64,000 nt of DNA, from the NCBI RefSeq assembly GCF_013408535.1, contig NZ_JACBZA010000001.1, positions 4,300,850-4,364,849 on the forward strand. Reading direction: 5' to 3'. The notes under the pieces were generated by a model. That model made no database searches and was not told the origin of the DNA. It was given only the letters and a program-made list of their open reading frames with translations. This stretch comes from Actinopolymorpha cephalotaxi. Lineage in GTDB: Bacteria; Actinomycetota; Actinomycetes; Propionibacteriales; Actinopolymorphaceae. The position numbers were made by a program, and so were the translations under genes. Numbering within the stretch: the stretch's first letter is position 1; every line of letters starts with the position of its first letter. Below, piece by piece: positions 1-8,805 of this stretch.

Positions 1-483
1 CGGGTGCTCGAGCTACGTCCCGACGCCCGGGTCGTCTGCATCGGCCTCGGCAGGAACCAGCAGGCTGCACAGAAGGCCGTCTCGTTCGGCAGTTCGGTGA
101 CCCTGATGGAGCAGGTTCCGCAAAAGGACCTATGGCGGCTCTTCGCCGAAGCGGCTGTCGTGGTCTCGCCCGGCAGGACGGACGGTCTGCCGAACTCCGT
201 CATAGAGGCGGCCGCGCTCGGAGCGGTCGTGGTCGTCTACGAACTGGTGTCACTGGTGGAGGTGCTGGAGCCTCCGATGCTCGGATACACCGTTCCCCAG
301 GGGGACGAAGGAGCCATGGCGAAAGCCATCGTCGATGCCCTCGACACCCCCGCCGAGAGGCGGAACCAGAACATCGAAGTAACCATCGACCGGTTCGAAG
401 CACAGACGTCACTAAGAAGAGTGCTGGACTTCTATGGCCAAGTCGCGCCCTCGATGAGCGGACGTGAGGGCCGGGAATCATGA
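1..483 (+). CDS. Glycosyltransferase family 4, C-terminal part (cut by window edge)
   Basis: The reading frame is open from the first base, so the N-terminal domain lies outside the window. The visible 160 residues look like the GT-B C-terminal domain of a GT4 enzyme, which would bind the nucleotide sugar. Residues 50-75 contain AEAAVVVSPGRTDGLPN followed by SVIEAAALGA, the usual donor-site E-x7-E region with the first Glu read as Asp. The stop overlaps the next start in an ATGA tetranucleotide (480-483), so the two genes are translationally coupled. It probably adds a sugar to a lipid-linked repeat unit on the cytoplasmic side of the membrane. The sugar cannot be read from sequence. Confidence 0.85.
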   Translation, partial: RVLELRPDARVVCIGLGRNQQAAQKAVSFGSSVTLMEQVPQKDLWRLFAEAAVVVSPGRTDGLPNSVIEAAALGAVVVVYELVSLVEVLEPPMLGYTVPQGDEGAMAKAIVDALDTPAERRNQNIEVTIDRFEAQTSLRRVLDFYGQVAPSMSGREGRES

Positions 484-1592
484 GCAGCCGATCCCCACAC
501 GTGGCGATTGTGAGTTTGTGCGTAGCGCACTACCGGTTGCCGGTGTTCCATGAACTCGAACGGTCGGACGCGTTCCGCTTCTCCTTCTGGGCCGACACCG
601 AGGGCACGGAGTCCGTCCTGACCGCGGGGCAGGGAGACCTCAAGGAGTTCGTGCGGCTCCGCAACCATTCCCACGGCAACTGGGTCTGGCAGTCTGGGCT
701 GATCAGCAACCTCCTCCGCTCCAGGCCCGATGTGGTCATCTTCGTGGGGAGCGCCTACTACCTCTCGACCTGGATCGCGGCCCTGCTCGCACGCGCCCTT
801 AACCGACCAGTGCTCTTCTGGACACAGGGCTGGTTGGCGGAGGAGACAGGCCTGAAAAGGCTCGTCCGCGTCTCGTTCTACCGTCTCGCGGACCGGTTGC
901 TTCTGTACGGGCACCGCGCCGCGGACATCGGCGTCAAGATGGGTTTTCCCCGAGAGCGAATGACAGTCGTGTACAACAGCGTCGGGCGTCCTCGGCGCGA
1001 AGCTGTCGGAAAAAGTGAGACATCCTCTCGGCCGGGATCCTCGACAGAGGTGATCCTCGTATCCCGCCTCATCAAGGAGCGGGGTGTCGAGGTGCTGCTG
1101 CAGGCTGCCCGCCTGTTGGACGCGCAGGGTTCGAGAACAACCATCAACCTGATCGGCGACGGGCCGGAGGAAGAGCGGCTCAAGAAGCTCGCGAGCGACC
1201 TCGGAGTGGACGCGAAGTTCCATGGGCCCATCTACGACCAGAAGCTCCTGGACGAGGCCTATGAACGTGCCGACGTGTGCGTTTTGCCGGGCCGAGCTGG
1301 CCTGGCCGTCATCCAGAGCCTGCTGGCGCGGGTTCCAGTGGTCGCGCATTCCAACCTCGACGACCACATGCCCGAGGTGGAAGCGATCATGCCTGGGGTA
1401 ACCGGGGAGTTCTTCACGAAGGACGACCCAGCCGATCTGGCCAGGGCAATACTCCAATGCATCGAGAGGAAGAACGACCCACGTGTCGTCGATGTACGGG
1501 AGAAGGCTCTGGACACCGTGACGCGCCTGTACACGCCTGAGCATCAGGCGCAGGTCGTGGAACGCGTGTGCCGGGAGGTCGGCAGTGCCTGA
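480..1592 (+). CDS. Glycosyltransferase family 4 (GT-B fold) with altered donor motif
   Basis: A 370-residue protein, full GT4 length. The N-terminal half (about residues 1-180) is an acceptor domain with FVGSAYYLSTW. The C-terminal half has the GT4 signatures VILVSRLIKERGVEVLL (about 195-211), IGDGPEEERLKKL and an ADVCVLPGRAGLAVIQSLLA segment. In most GT4 enzymes that last segment is an E-x7-E motif with two Glu; here they read Gly and Gln. The same variant is known in polysaccharide-cluster GTs, so the protein is probably still active. Its start overlaps the previous stop by 4 bases and its end overlaps the next gene by 8, so it sits in a tight polysaccharide operon. Confidence 0.85.
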   Translation: MSSRSPHVAIVSLCVAHYRLPVFHELERSDAFRFSFWADTEGTESVLTAGQGDLKEFVRLRNHSHGNWVWQSGLISNLLRSRPDVVIFVGSAYYLSTWIAALLARALNRPVLFWTQGWLAEETGLKRLVRVSFYRLADRLLLYGHRAADIGVKMGFPRERMTVVYNSVGRPRREAVGKSETSSRPGSSTEVILVSRLIKERGVEVLLQAARLLDAQGSRTTINLIGDGPEEERLKKLASDLGVDAKFHGPIYDQKLLDEAYERADVCVLPGRAGLAVIQSLLARVPVVAHSNLDDHMPEVEAIMPGVTGEFFTKDDPADLARAILQCIERKNDPRVVDVREKALDTVTRLYTPEHQAQVVERVCREVGSA

Positions 1593-2949
1593 TCGGGAGA
1601 CGAGCGACCGGGACCATCAGCGCGCGAGAGTCTATGGCGCTCATCGCGCACCCGACGGTCGCGGCGTTGGTGCGTTCGGTGACGCGAGGCTGATCAGCCT
1701 TACGAAATCGAGCGCCGCCCGAGCACTAGTGGGCACAGGCGCGGTCAATGCCCTTACGATGCTTCTCGGAATCGTAAGCAGCGTCGTCACCTCCCGGGGC
1801 CTTGGGCCCGAGGATCGTGGGATGCTCGTGTCCCTGCTGGTGTGGTCCCAAGCGGTGGCAACAATGTCGCTGGTCGGCGCCGACGAGGCCGTAATCTTTC
1901 AGTCCGGTGGTTCGTCGTCACGCGCGTGGACCCTCAGAGCGGCGGTAGCGCGCGACGCAGTCGTACAGGCCGCCCTCGGGTGCCTCGTCCTTCTGGGAGC
2001 CGCGTACTACATCGTGCAACCCGACAGCGCCATCACGTGGGTGTACGTTGCCGCGGCGACAATGGTCGTTCCGCTGAACACGTTCACTCTCCTCAGCATC
2101 GTTCCCCTGCGTGCCGGCCAGCGCATAGTGGCGTGGAACTTGGTACGCCTCATGCGGCCGGTTACCTACGCCCTCGGCACAGCGTTGCTCTGGGCGAGCG
2201 GTACTCTCACTGTGCTCTCCACGCTGGTGGCGTACCTGGTCGGTGGACTTCTGCTGTCGCTGGTTCTTGTAGTCCTGGCTCGGCGTGATGGTCGAGCACG
2301 ACTTGCGCCCGACGAGGAACGGGTAACGATTTCCTACGGGCGGCGGCTAGTGCTCGCAACGCTGCCCCAGCGGATCGGTCCACAACTGGACCAGCTCTTG
2401 CTAGGGCTGTTCCTTGCCCCGGCCGTCCTCGGTGTCTACTCAGTCGCGACCTCGATCGCAGCGGTCGTACTCATGATTGGCACCAGCCTCGACCAGGTAC
2501 TCTTCCCGAGGTTCAGCGCGGGACAGTTCTCTCGCCCCGCCCTGGCAAAGGCTGTTGCGGGCGGTATGGGCGCCGGGCTCCTGGCCTCTCTTGCGCTGGT
2601 TCCGATGGCTGGTCCAGCGATCGAACTCCTGTACGGCCAGGAGTTTCTGGGGGCGTTGAAGCCACTGACAATTCTTCTCTTGGCCGCCGTCGTGCGAATC
2701 GGCGCTCAGTGCCTCGGGGCCGCGCTGAAGGCATCCGGCACGCTGAGTGCGTATACCTGGGCACAAGTTGCAGGAGTTCTCACGCTCCTGGGAGTCTTCT
2801 GCTTGACGTCCGGCAGGGGTGGAGCGGGGGCAGCCATAGCTTCCCTGGCAGGGGCGCTGGCCACGTTCGTAATATCGTGGGTGGCTGTTTTAAAGCTTCA
2901 GAGCACCGGCCCATCCCTTCGTGCACCCCTCGAGACGGATTACGTATGA
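1585..2949 (+). CDS. Polysaccharide flippase-like membrane protein (Wzx/MATE-type)
   Basis: A 454-residue protein with roughly 12 hydrophobic segments from residue 45 onwards. The first membrane stretch is followed by VTSRGLGPEDRGML, a motif typical of the oligosaccharide flippase branch of the MOP superfamily, and GRRLVLATLPQRIGPQLDQ near residue 250 fits the second half of the fold. The likely role is to flip a lipid-linked repeat unit across the membrane. The GTG at 1585 overlaps the preceding GT4 gene by 8 bases. The first 40 residues are hydrophilic and unlike the family, so the true start may lie further in. It belongs to the same operon as the two glycosyltransferases. Confidence 0.8.
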   Translation: MPDRETSDRDHQRARVYGAHRAPDGRGVGAFGDARLISLTKSSAARALVGTGAVNALTMLLGIVSSVVTSRGLGPEDRGMLVSLLVWSQAVATMSLVGADEAVIFQSGGSSSRAWTLRAAVARDAVVQAALGCLVLLGAAYYIVQPDSAITWVYVAAATMVVPLNTFTLLSIVPLRAGQRIVAWNLVRLMRPVTYALGTALLWASGTLTVLSTLVAYLVGGLLLSLVLVVLARRDGRARLAPDEERVTISYGRRLVLATLPQRIGPQLDQLLLGLFLAPAVLGVYSVATSIAAVVLMIGTSLDQVLFPRFSAGQFSRPALAKAVAGGMGAGLLASLALVPMAGPAIELLYGQEFLGALKPLTILLLAAVVRIGAQCLGAALKASGTLSAYTWAQVAGVLTLLGVFCLTSGRGGAGAAIASLAGALATFVISWVAVLKLQSTGPSLRAPLETDYV

Positions 2950-3158
2950 CCTTCTCGCGGTCAACGGCCTCGCACACCGATGCATCCGCGTTGCCCCGTG
3001 CGTGGTTGACCCTTGCACCAGACGGCACTGCAGGGATTCCAAACCATCGCCTATCCAGCCCTTCACGTGCAGGTTTCAGCTGCGCACTCACGGCCTCGCC
3101 CAGGGGAGCGTCAGATAAGAATCTGAAGACAGGAATGAAAAGGGGATGCCGGCAACCA

Positions 3159-3872
3159 ATGAACGGACTAATTAGCCGCGCGAGAAATCGCCTTGCTCGA
3201 GGCGGACTTGCCTTCTGGCTGCGCCCGGCAACTGGCGACCGTCTAATACGACTCGGAAGTACTTATGGAGGCTGGTGGGTTCCTCGATCACTTTTGCGCC
3301 CGGGCACCGTCGCCTACTGCGCAGGGGCAGGCGAGGACATTACGTTCGACCTAGCGCTACATAAGGCTGGATGTCGAGTCGTCACACTCGACCCTACTCC
3401 CAGAGCGATTGAACATGTGCGGCAAGTTGCGCCAACTGATGCGTCCTTCTCCTTCATTCCGGTTGGCGTGTGGTCCTATGATGGAGTCTTGCGGTTCTAT
3501 GCACCAAAAGACACACGCCATGTATCACATTCAGCGGTAAATCTGCAGGAAACCAGCACGTGGTTCGAAGCTCCAGTCAAGACTGTAAGATCTCTAATGA
3601 CGGAACTGCGAGATGATCACATAGACCTTCTTAAGATGGATATCGAGGGAGCCGAGTATGAGGTTATTGAATCACTTCTTCGTGATGGCATTTCGCCCAG
3701 CGTCGTGTGCGTGGAGTTCGACCAACCGCAGCCTCTCAAAAGAACAGTTAGGGCGGCAGCCCAGTTGCGCGCAGCTGGCTACACCCTAGCCAAGATCGAT
3801 GGCTGGAACTACACGTTTACTAGGCTCGTTGGCCCAGTTCGTGATGTAATTGAGTTGGCATCCATCGACTAA
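3159..3872 (+). CDS. FkbM family methyltransferase
   Basis: A 237-residue SAM-dependent methyltransferase. The N-terminal half has the cofactor-binding stretch VAYCAGAGEDITFDLAL with an acidic residue at the end of the next strand (LDPTP). The FkbM hallmark LLKMDIEGAEYEVIESLL lies near residue 160. Family members methylate hydroxyl groups of sugars or polyketides; beside glycosyltransferases the likely substrate is a glycan sugar. The frame is open far upstream into the flippase gene, but similarity starts only here. ATG 3135 is an alternative start and neither has a good ribosome site. The gene is visibly AT-richer than its neighbours, with non-optimal codons, which suggests a separate origin. 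Confidence 0.82.
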   Translation: MNGLISRARNRLARGGLAFWLRPATGDRLIRLGSTYGGWWVPRSLLRPGTVAYCAGAGEDITFDLALHKAGCRVVTLDPTPRAIEHVRQVAPTDASFSFIPVGVWSYDGVLRFYAPKDTRHVSHSAVNLQETSTWFEAPVKTVRSLMTELRDDHIDLLKMDIEGAEYEVIESLLRDGISPSVVCVEFDQPQPLKRTVRAAAQLRAAGYTLAKIDGWNYTFTRLVGPVRDVIELASID

Positions 3873-4320
3873 CCGATCCTTGCAGCTTGCGCGCGAGGTA
3901 AGGATTGACGCGAAAGCGGGAGGTGCATGCGCACGTGTCGTTCGACGAGGACGGTCTTCGATCACAACGTTCGATTTTCGAAGCGCCCTGCCCACTCCGG
4001 CATGCCTTGAATAGGCTGACTCGGTGGCGGGCGGGCATCCACGCGTCCCCGGCTTGGTCGCTTCACCGTCGCCGGACGAGCGTTACGTCGCATCGAGCCA
4101 GTACACACCACGGTATACCCATGCTAACAATATCCCCAATGCGAGTCAGAGTTAGAACCGCTGCGCTAGTTCACCCACAATCGGTTGTCTCGCTACGACG
4201 CCCAAGAGAAAGCAAACGCAACTCCCATCCTTTAGGCGAACGACCAACCAACCCAACCTACAGCTGCTGGGAGCTCGAGGTCTTCACCCGTGCTCAGGGG
4301 TTGTCCATTAGGCTCGAAGA
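3873..4320 (+). other. 448-bp non-coding gap, AT-richer
   Basis: No supported gene lies here. The open frame at 3905-4324 has no domain-like sequence, no ribosome site and poor codon use. The stretch shares the lower GC of the FkbM gene and carries an AACC-rich run (about 4241-4259). It may be the junction between two separately acquired blocks of the glycan cluster. Confidence 0.5.
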
Positions 4321-5721
4321 ATGACGTCTGCTGCCCTCGGCCGACTGGCCGCCAACTGGTCCGAGATCCGGTTCCCCATCCTTGTTGTGCTTGCAATAGG
4401 GCTTGCGGGCGGGCTGATGGCGGCATTGCCCGCTCCTGTTGCCGTATTGGTACCGCTCGGAGTGATGGGCCTGTACCTGTTTCTGGCGTTACCATTGCCA
4501 GCACTGGCATGGCTATGGGGTTTGGCGCTACCAATCTGGACCGTTCAGGGTGTTCCACCAGCCGCGTTCGACCTGATGCGAATCACCATGCTCGGGGTTT
4601 TGCTGCTCCGAGCGCGTCGCGACACCAACGAGCCCTCCGCGAAGGTGATCCATTCATGGGTCATACCACTGGCTGCCCTCGCGTTGCTGTTGCTGGGCAT
4701 GTCCCTGGTCCGCGATGACCAGATAGGCGTTGTTAGCGGTTACACGATGGTCCTGTCGGTATTAGCCAGCTGGGTGATCGCCCACCGGCGCGTGCTGCAC
4801 CGCCATATACTGATGGGCTTCGCGGTCGGTGCAACAATCAGTGGTTTGGTGGTCGTACTGCAGGCGCTAGGTTTGCCGAATCCTGCAGCGTCCTCTGGTG
4901 ACATCATGCGGAAACCGGGACTCGCCAGTACGACGGTGTACATGGGTGACGCGCTGGCGATTGCTGCGGTGATCTGCTGCGTACTCGTCGTGAACCGAGA
5001 AAACAAGGGAAGTAGGCGCTGGCTGGCGTTCGTCGGGCTAGCGGTGTCCACTGCAGGACTGGTGCTCAGCGGCGGACGTGGTGGCATGGCTGCAGCCGGT
5101 CTAGGCTTGGCCGCGCTTGCGGTAGGCCCCCGCACGTTGCGGCCGGCCCATGTCGTAGTTGGCGGACTGCTACTGGGCGCGGGTTTGTGGATGGCGTCGA
5201 GAGTAGGCGTTGAGCTCTACACCATCGCCCGGTTTTCCGGCGGCACGATCGGCGGTAGTTCCACCTACGTGGGAGGCATCACCAATGGCCGATTGGAAGT
5301 CAACATCGAGTCGCTTCGGGTGATTGCCGCGCACTCGGTCTTTGGGCCGGGAATATCAAACTTCTATGCTAGCTACGGCTTGACCGCGCATACAACGCCA
5401 CTATTCTTCGCGCTCGGGACTGGAGTTGTCGGTGGCCTGCTGGCCCTCGTTCTGCTAGCCCGTCTAGTAGTCCTTCTGCTGCGCCGCCCACTCATGTGCG
5501 GGCCTCAAATGGCCACCGGTTATGGAATCGTTGTCGCTTTAGCTACTCTCGCACTGATGGAGCCGAACGCTCCGTTCATAGGCATGATGTACCTCCCCGT
5601 GCTGATGATATCCGTTATGGCACTGCAATCAGCTCCCAGTCCAGAAGAGGAGTCGGCCTCCGGGACCAAGAGCGAATCCGGCTATCTATACGCCGATCAC
5701 AGACTCCGCACAGGGAATTGA
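4321..5721 (+). CDS. O-antigen ligase/polymerase-like membrane protein (Wzy/WaaL family)
   Basis: A 466-residue protein with about 11 to 12 hydrophobic helices. A serine/glycine-rich loop follows VLSGGRGGMAAAG (about 245-257), and a larger extracytoplasmic loop at about 300-355 contains HSVFGPGISNFYASYGL and HTTP. This topology and the small conserved G-x-G loop are the usual signs of the O-antigen ligase (PF04932) family, whose members polymerise or transfer lipid-linked glycan outside the membrane. With the flippase and glycosyltransferases upstream it gives the classic Wzx/Wzy-dependent set, although no Wzc/Wza-like partner is visible here. The tail after residue 440 is hydrophilic. The ribosome site is weak (GAAGA). 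Confidence 0.75.
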   Translation: MTSAALGRLAANWSEIRFPILVVLAIGLAGGLMAALPAPVAVLVPLGVMGLYLFLALPLPALAWLWGLALPIWTVQGVPPAAFDLMRITMLGVLLLRARRDTNEPSAKVIHSWVIPLAALALLLLGMSLVRDDQIGVVSGYTMVLSVLASWVIAHRRVLHRHILMGFAVGATISGLVVVLQALGLPNPAASSGDIMRKPGLASTTVYMGDALAIAAVICCVLVVNRENKGSRRWLAFVGLAVSTAGLVLSGGRGGMAAAGLGLAALAVGPRTLRPAHVVVGGLLLGAGLWMASRVGVELYTIARFSGGTIGGSSTYVGGITNGRLEVNIESLRVIAAHSVFGPGISNFYASYGLTAHTTPLFFALGTGVVGGLLALVLLARLVVLLLRRPLMCGPQMATGYGIVVALATLALMEPNAPFIGMMYLPVLMISVMALQSAPSPEEESASGTKSESGYLYADHRLRTGN

Positions 5722-5755
5722 CCCCGCCCCGACTCTGTAGTGGTGGATGGGTTCG

Positions 5756-6863
5756 CTAGTGCTCTGCGTTTGAGGTTTTCTTACGGTTCGCCTTGGTCAG
5801 GATCTGCTGCGCGGTCTTGGTCCAGGTGAAGGGGTGTGCGCGTTCGTTCCAGCCGTCGACGTAGGCGCGGAGCTTGGTGTTGAGGTCGTGCACGCTGCGG
5901 TAGGTGCCGCGGTGGATGGCCTGGCGTTCGGCCATGGAGAACCAGCACTCGACCAGGTTCATCCAGGACGCGTGGATGGGGGTGAAGTGGACCTGGATTC
6001 GGGGGTTGGCGGCCAGCCAGTCGCGGACCTTGGGTGTTTGTGGGCTGCGTAGTTGTCCATGATCAGGTGCAGGCCGGCGCCCTCGCCGGTGCTGTCGCCG
6101 GTGTCGTCGCTGGTGTCGGGGTAGGCGCGGGCGATCTGTTTGAGGAAGGCGAGGAACTCGCTGTGCCGGTGCCGCGGCTTGCAGGCGGCGGTCACCTTGC
6201 CGGTGGCGACCTCCAGCGCGGCGAACAGGGTCGAGGTGCCGTGGCGGACGTAGTCGTGGGAACAGGCTTCGATCAGGTGCGGCTGCATCGGCAACACCGG
6301 CGCGGTGCGGTCCAGGGCCTGGATCTCGGACTTCTCATCCACCGACAACACGATCGCGCCGCCGGGCGGATCCAGATACAGCCCTACGACGTCGACGACC
6401 TTGGCTTCCAGGTGCGGGTCGGTGGAGAACCGGAACGACCTTGCCCGCCACGGCTGCACCCCGTACTCGCGCCAGATCGTGGCCACTGCGTGGTCGGAGA
6501 TGCCGAGATGGCGGGCCAGCAGCCGGCTCGACCAGTGGCTCACGCCGTACTTCTTCGGCGGCGGCGTCAACGTCACCGCGATCACCTTCGCCCGGTCGAT
6601 GTGGCGAGGCCGACCGGACCGCTGGGCGTCCAAGAGTCCGTCCAGACCCTTGCTCTGGTAACGATTTCGCCAGGCGATCACGGTCGGGCGGGACACCCCG
6701 ACCTGCTCGGCGATCGCCGTGTTCGTCGCTCCTCCGCCGCCAGCAACACGATCCGCGCCCGCTGCGCGATACCGGCCCGAACCGAAGAGGACCGCACCCA
6801 CCGTCTCAGTTGCTCCCGGTCGCCCTCACCCAGCATCAGCGCCGGAGCAGCACGATTCGCCAT
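5756..6863 (-). pseudogene. IS630-family transposase, broken by two single-base frameshifts
   Basis: Three frames together rebuild one IS630 transposase. The N-terminal HTH part runs from ATG 6863 and ends in frame with LLAAEE. The middle (about 6740 to 6030) has TNTAIAEQVGVSRPTV, the first catalytic Asp in VLSVDEKSEIQ and the second in LIMDNYAAHKHP. The last part (5962-5756) has LVECWFSMAERQAI with the catalytic Glu. Each join needs a one-base insertion to restore the frame: near 6728, and near 6028 where CACCC should be CACCCC. A -1 ribosomal slip could explain the first join, since some IS630 members use one, but the second looks like a plain deletion. All DDE residues survive, so decay is recent or a sequence error is possible. 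Confidence 0.85.
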
Positions 6864-6915
6864 GACACCATCGTCACAGCTCTCACACCGTCAAACAACT
6901 AACCACGCGGGGCAC
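5759..6915 (-). mobile_element. IS630-family insertion sequence (about 1157 bp)
   Basis: The broken transposase is bounded by short imperfect terminal inverted repeats. The left end reads GTGCTCTGCGT after the TA at 5757-5758, and the right end read on the other strand is GTGCCCCGCGT next to the TA at 6916-6917. Over 28 bases the ends match at 18 positions. A duplicated TA at both edges is the signature of IS630/Tc1-type insertion, and the length is right for the family. The element marks the downstream border of the glycan cluster. Confidence 0.75.
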
Positions 6916-6996
6916 TAGAAGCGACGTCAACTGCGGTGCGCCCCTGACGGTCACCCCCTCCCCTCGACTTGGCCGGACAGTGTGCCATCGACGCAG

Positions 6997-7029
6997 TCCT
7001 GCCCCGACGCCAATGGCGTCGGGGCAGGA
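6997..7029 (-). terminator. Strong stem-loop, terminator of the MFS gene
   Basis: A perfect 15-bp stem (TCCTGCCCCGACGCC pairing with its complement) around an AAT loop. It lies 47 bases past the stop of the minus-strand MFS gene. There is no clear U-tract, as is common in high-GC actinobacteria. It could also block read-through from the IS630 side. Confidence 0.75.
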
Positions 7030-7075
7030 ACTGACTTCAGCAGGCCGGATCAGCCGAGCATGCCTGGCCTGGCAC

Positions 7076-8479
7076 TCAGGTGGTGCGGGCCGCGGCGGGC
7101 GCGGCGCCGACCGGCTCCGGGTCCAGCGCCACCGGCGGCGGCGCGTCCTCGGTGCCGGGCACCTCGGTGCCGTTGATCGGGCACCGGCTGGTCTCCGGGA
7201 TCCGGATCAGCGAGATGGCACCGATCGCACAGGCAGCCATCATGTAGAACGCCGGCGTCAGCGCGACACCGGTCTTCGCCGTCAGCCAGTCGTTGACAGC
7301 CGGTGCCGTACCGCCGAACAACGACGTCGAGACGTTGTAGGCGATGGCGAACCCGGCGTACCGGATGTGCGTCGGGAACATCGCCGGGAACGTCGCGGAG
7401 ATCGTCGCCAGCTGCGGGACGTAGAGCAGGCCGAGGACGGCGAACCCGATCACCGCACCCACCACGTTCGTCGCCATCAGCAAGAACATCGGCACGACGG
7501 CGATGAACAGTCCGCCGAGCGAGAGCCACCACATCGGCTTGCGGCCGAAGCGGTCGGAGAACGCACCGGCGAACGGCACGAACACCATCATCGCCAGCAT
7601 GCCGATGATCGGGACGATCAGTGACCAGTTCGCGCTCAGCCCGATCTCGGTCTTGAGGTAGGTCGGCATGTACGTCAGCAAGGTGTAGTTGACGACGTTC
7701 AGCGCGATGACCAGACCGCCGAGCTGCAGGATGGGCCGCCAGTACTCCGTGATCAGGCTCCGGAACGGGTGGCGGATCTTCTCCTTCTCACCCGACGCCT
7801 CCAGCTCCTGGAACACCGGAGTGTCCTCCAGCTTGGAGCGCAGGTAGACGCCGATCAGACCGAGCGGTGCCGCCACGAGGAACGGCAGCCGCCAGCCCCA
7901 CGCGTGCATGGTGTCGTCGCCAAGTGCCAGCGAGCAGCCGAGCATCAGCAGGGCACCGAGCGAGAAGCCCGCCAGCGTCCCGAACTCCAGGAAGCTGCCG
8001 AAGAAGCCGCGACGCCGGCTCGGTGCGTACTCCGCCATGAACGTCGCCGCACCGCCGTACTCGCCACCGGTGGAGAACCCCTGGACCATCCGCAGGATCA
8101 CCAGCAGCGCCGGCGCCCACAGGCCGATGGAGTGGTAGCTCGGAATGAGCCCGACGCCCAGCGTCGCACCCGACATCAGCAGGATCGTCAGCGCAAGAAC
8201 GTGCTTGCGGCCGAGCCGGTCCCCCAGCGGTCCCCAGATCAGACCGCCCAGTGGGCGAACCAGGAACGACACCGCGAACGTCAGCAGAGCAAACAGCGTC
8301 GCGTTCTGGGTGTCACCCGGAAAGAACGCGGCCGAGATGTAGATGACGCCGTACGAATAGATGCCGTAGTCGAACCACTCGGTTCCGTTCCCGATGGCCG
8401 ACGCGGCGATCGCTCTGCGCAACACCCCCGATGGTTGCTCTTCTTCCACGGTCGGACTGGCGGATGTATCTGAACTCAT
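7076..8479 (-). CDS. MFS transporter, metabolite:H+ symporter (MHS, ProP-like) family
   Basis: A 467-residue, 12-helix carrier. The N-terminus has GNGTEWFDYGIYSYG, typical of the MHS branch (ProP, KgtP, ShiA relatives). The loop 2-3 signature GPLGDRLGRKHVLALTI is present, as are RMVQGFSTGGEYGGAA before helix 5 and the loop 8-9 copy FSDRFGRKPMW. Members import carboxylates, betaine or osmolytes with protons; the substrate here is unknown. The start has a strong ribosome site (AGGAGG, 5-6 bases before ATG). It is divergent from the dehydratase operon at 8806, so import of a sugar acid or related carboxylate is plausible. Confidence 0.88.
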   Translation of the reverse strand: MSSDTSASPTVEEEQPSGVLRRAIAASAIGNGTEWFDYGIYSYGVIYISAAFFPGDTQNATLFALLTFAVSFLVRPLGGLIWGPLGDRLGRKHVLALTILLMSGATLGVGLIPSYHSIGLWAPALLVILRMVQGFSTGGEYGGAATFMAEYAPSRRRGFFGSFLEFGTLAGFSLGALLMLGCSLALGDDTMHAWGWRLPFLVAAPLGLIGVYLRSKLEDTPVFQELEASGEKEKIRHPFRSLITEYWRPILQLGGLVIALNVVNYTLLTYMPTYLKTEIGLSANWSLIVPIIGMLAMMVFVPFAGAFSDRFGRKPMWWLSLGGLFIAVVPMFLLMATNVVGAVIGFAVLGLLYVPQLATISATFPAMFPTHIRYAGFAIAYNVSTSLFGGTAPAVNDWLTAKTGVALTPAFYMMAACAIGAISLIRIPETSRCPINGTEVPGTEDAPPPVALDPEPVGAAPAAARTT

Positions 8480-8805
8480 AGTCCTCCTAGGCCGTTTCCG
8501 GACCGCGGCACGCTAGCAGCGTCCTGTGCAACGTTTCAAAGCGCGAACTATCTCAGGCAAGATCAACTTGCGCCTGCATGCGGCTGGGACCCCAACGTGA
8601 TAACTGCCCGCCTGAACAGCGGCCGGACGCGCCGTCGACCGGCCGTCCGCGAGCAACCTGCCCGCGTGAACACGCCCACCGGATAGTTGTCCGTTAGCGG
8701 ACAGCGCTTGCCCGCCGGTCGGGCCGCGCCTGGTTCGCCCTAGGATCGAGTGAAAGATCACGGTGGGCGCCGGTCCCGCCGGACCGTCTGTCCATGAGGA
8801 GACTC
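8480..8805. other. 326-bp divergent intergenic region (promoters for MFS and dehydratase genes)
   Basis: There is no gene here; a minus-strand frame at 8513-8761 has no domain and no ribosome site. The region holds a direct repeat CTGCCCGCSTGAACA (about 8604 and 8658) and the TGTCCG palindrome annotated separately. Both are suitable as regulator sites for the two divergent units. Confidence 0.5.
8688..8703. promoter_or_regulatory. Palindromic operator candidate TGTCCG-TTAG-CGGACA
   Basis: A perfect 6+6 bp inverted repeat with a 4-bp spacer, about 100 bases before the dehydratase start and within the divergent promoter region. Its size suits a dimeric GntR- or IclR-type repressor, but no regulator gene is adjacent. 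Confidence 0.4.

Noticed and set aside
3905-4324. 139-residue open frame after the FkbM gene
   Set aside because: No ribosome site, no domain and no codon bias like the neighbours.
5756-6863. IS630 transposase made entirely through programmed frameshifting
   Set aside because: One -1 slip is conceivable, but a second break in a C-run is better explained by mutation or a read error.
8513-8761. Small minus-strand frame in the MFS/dehydratase intergenic region
   Set aside because: No ribosome site or domain; it covers the probable promoters.
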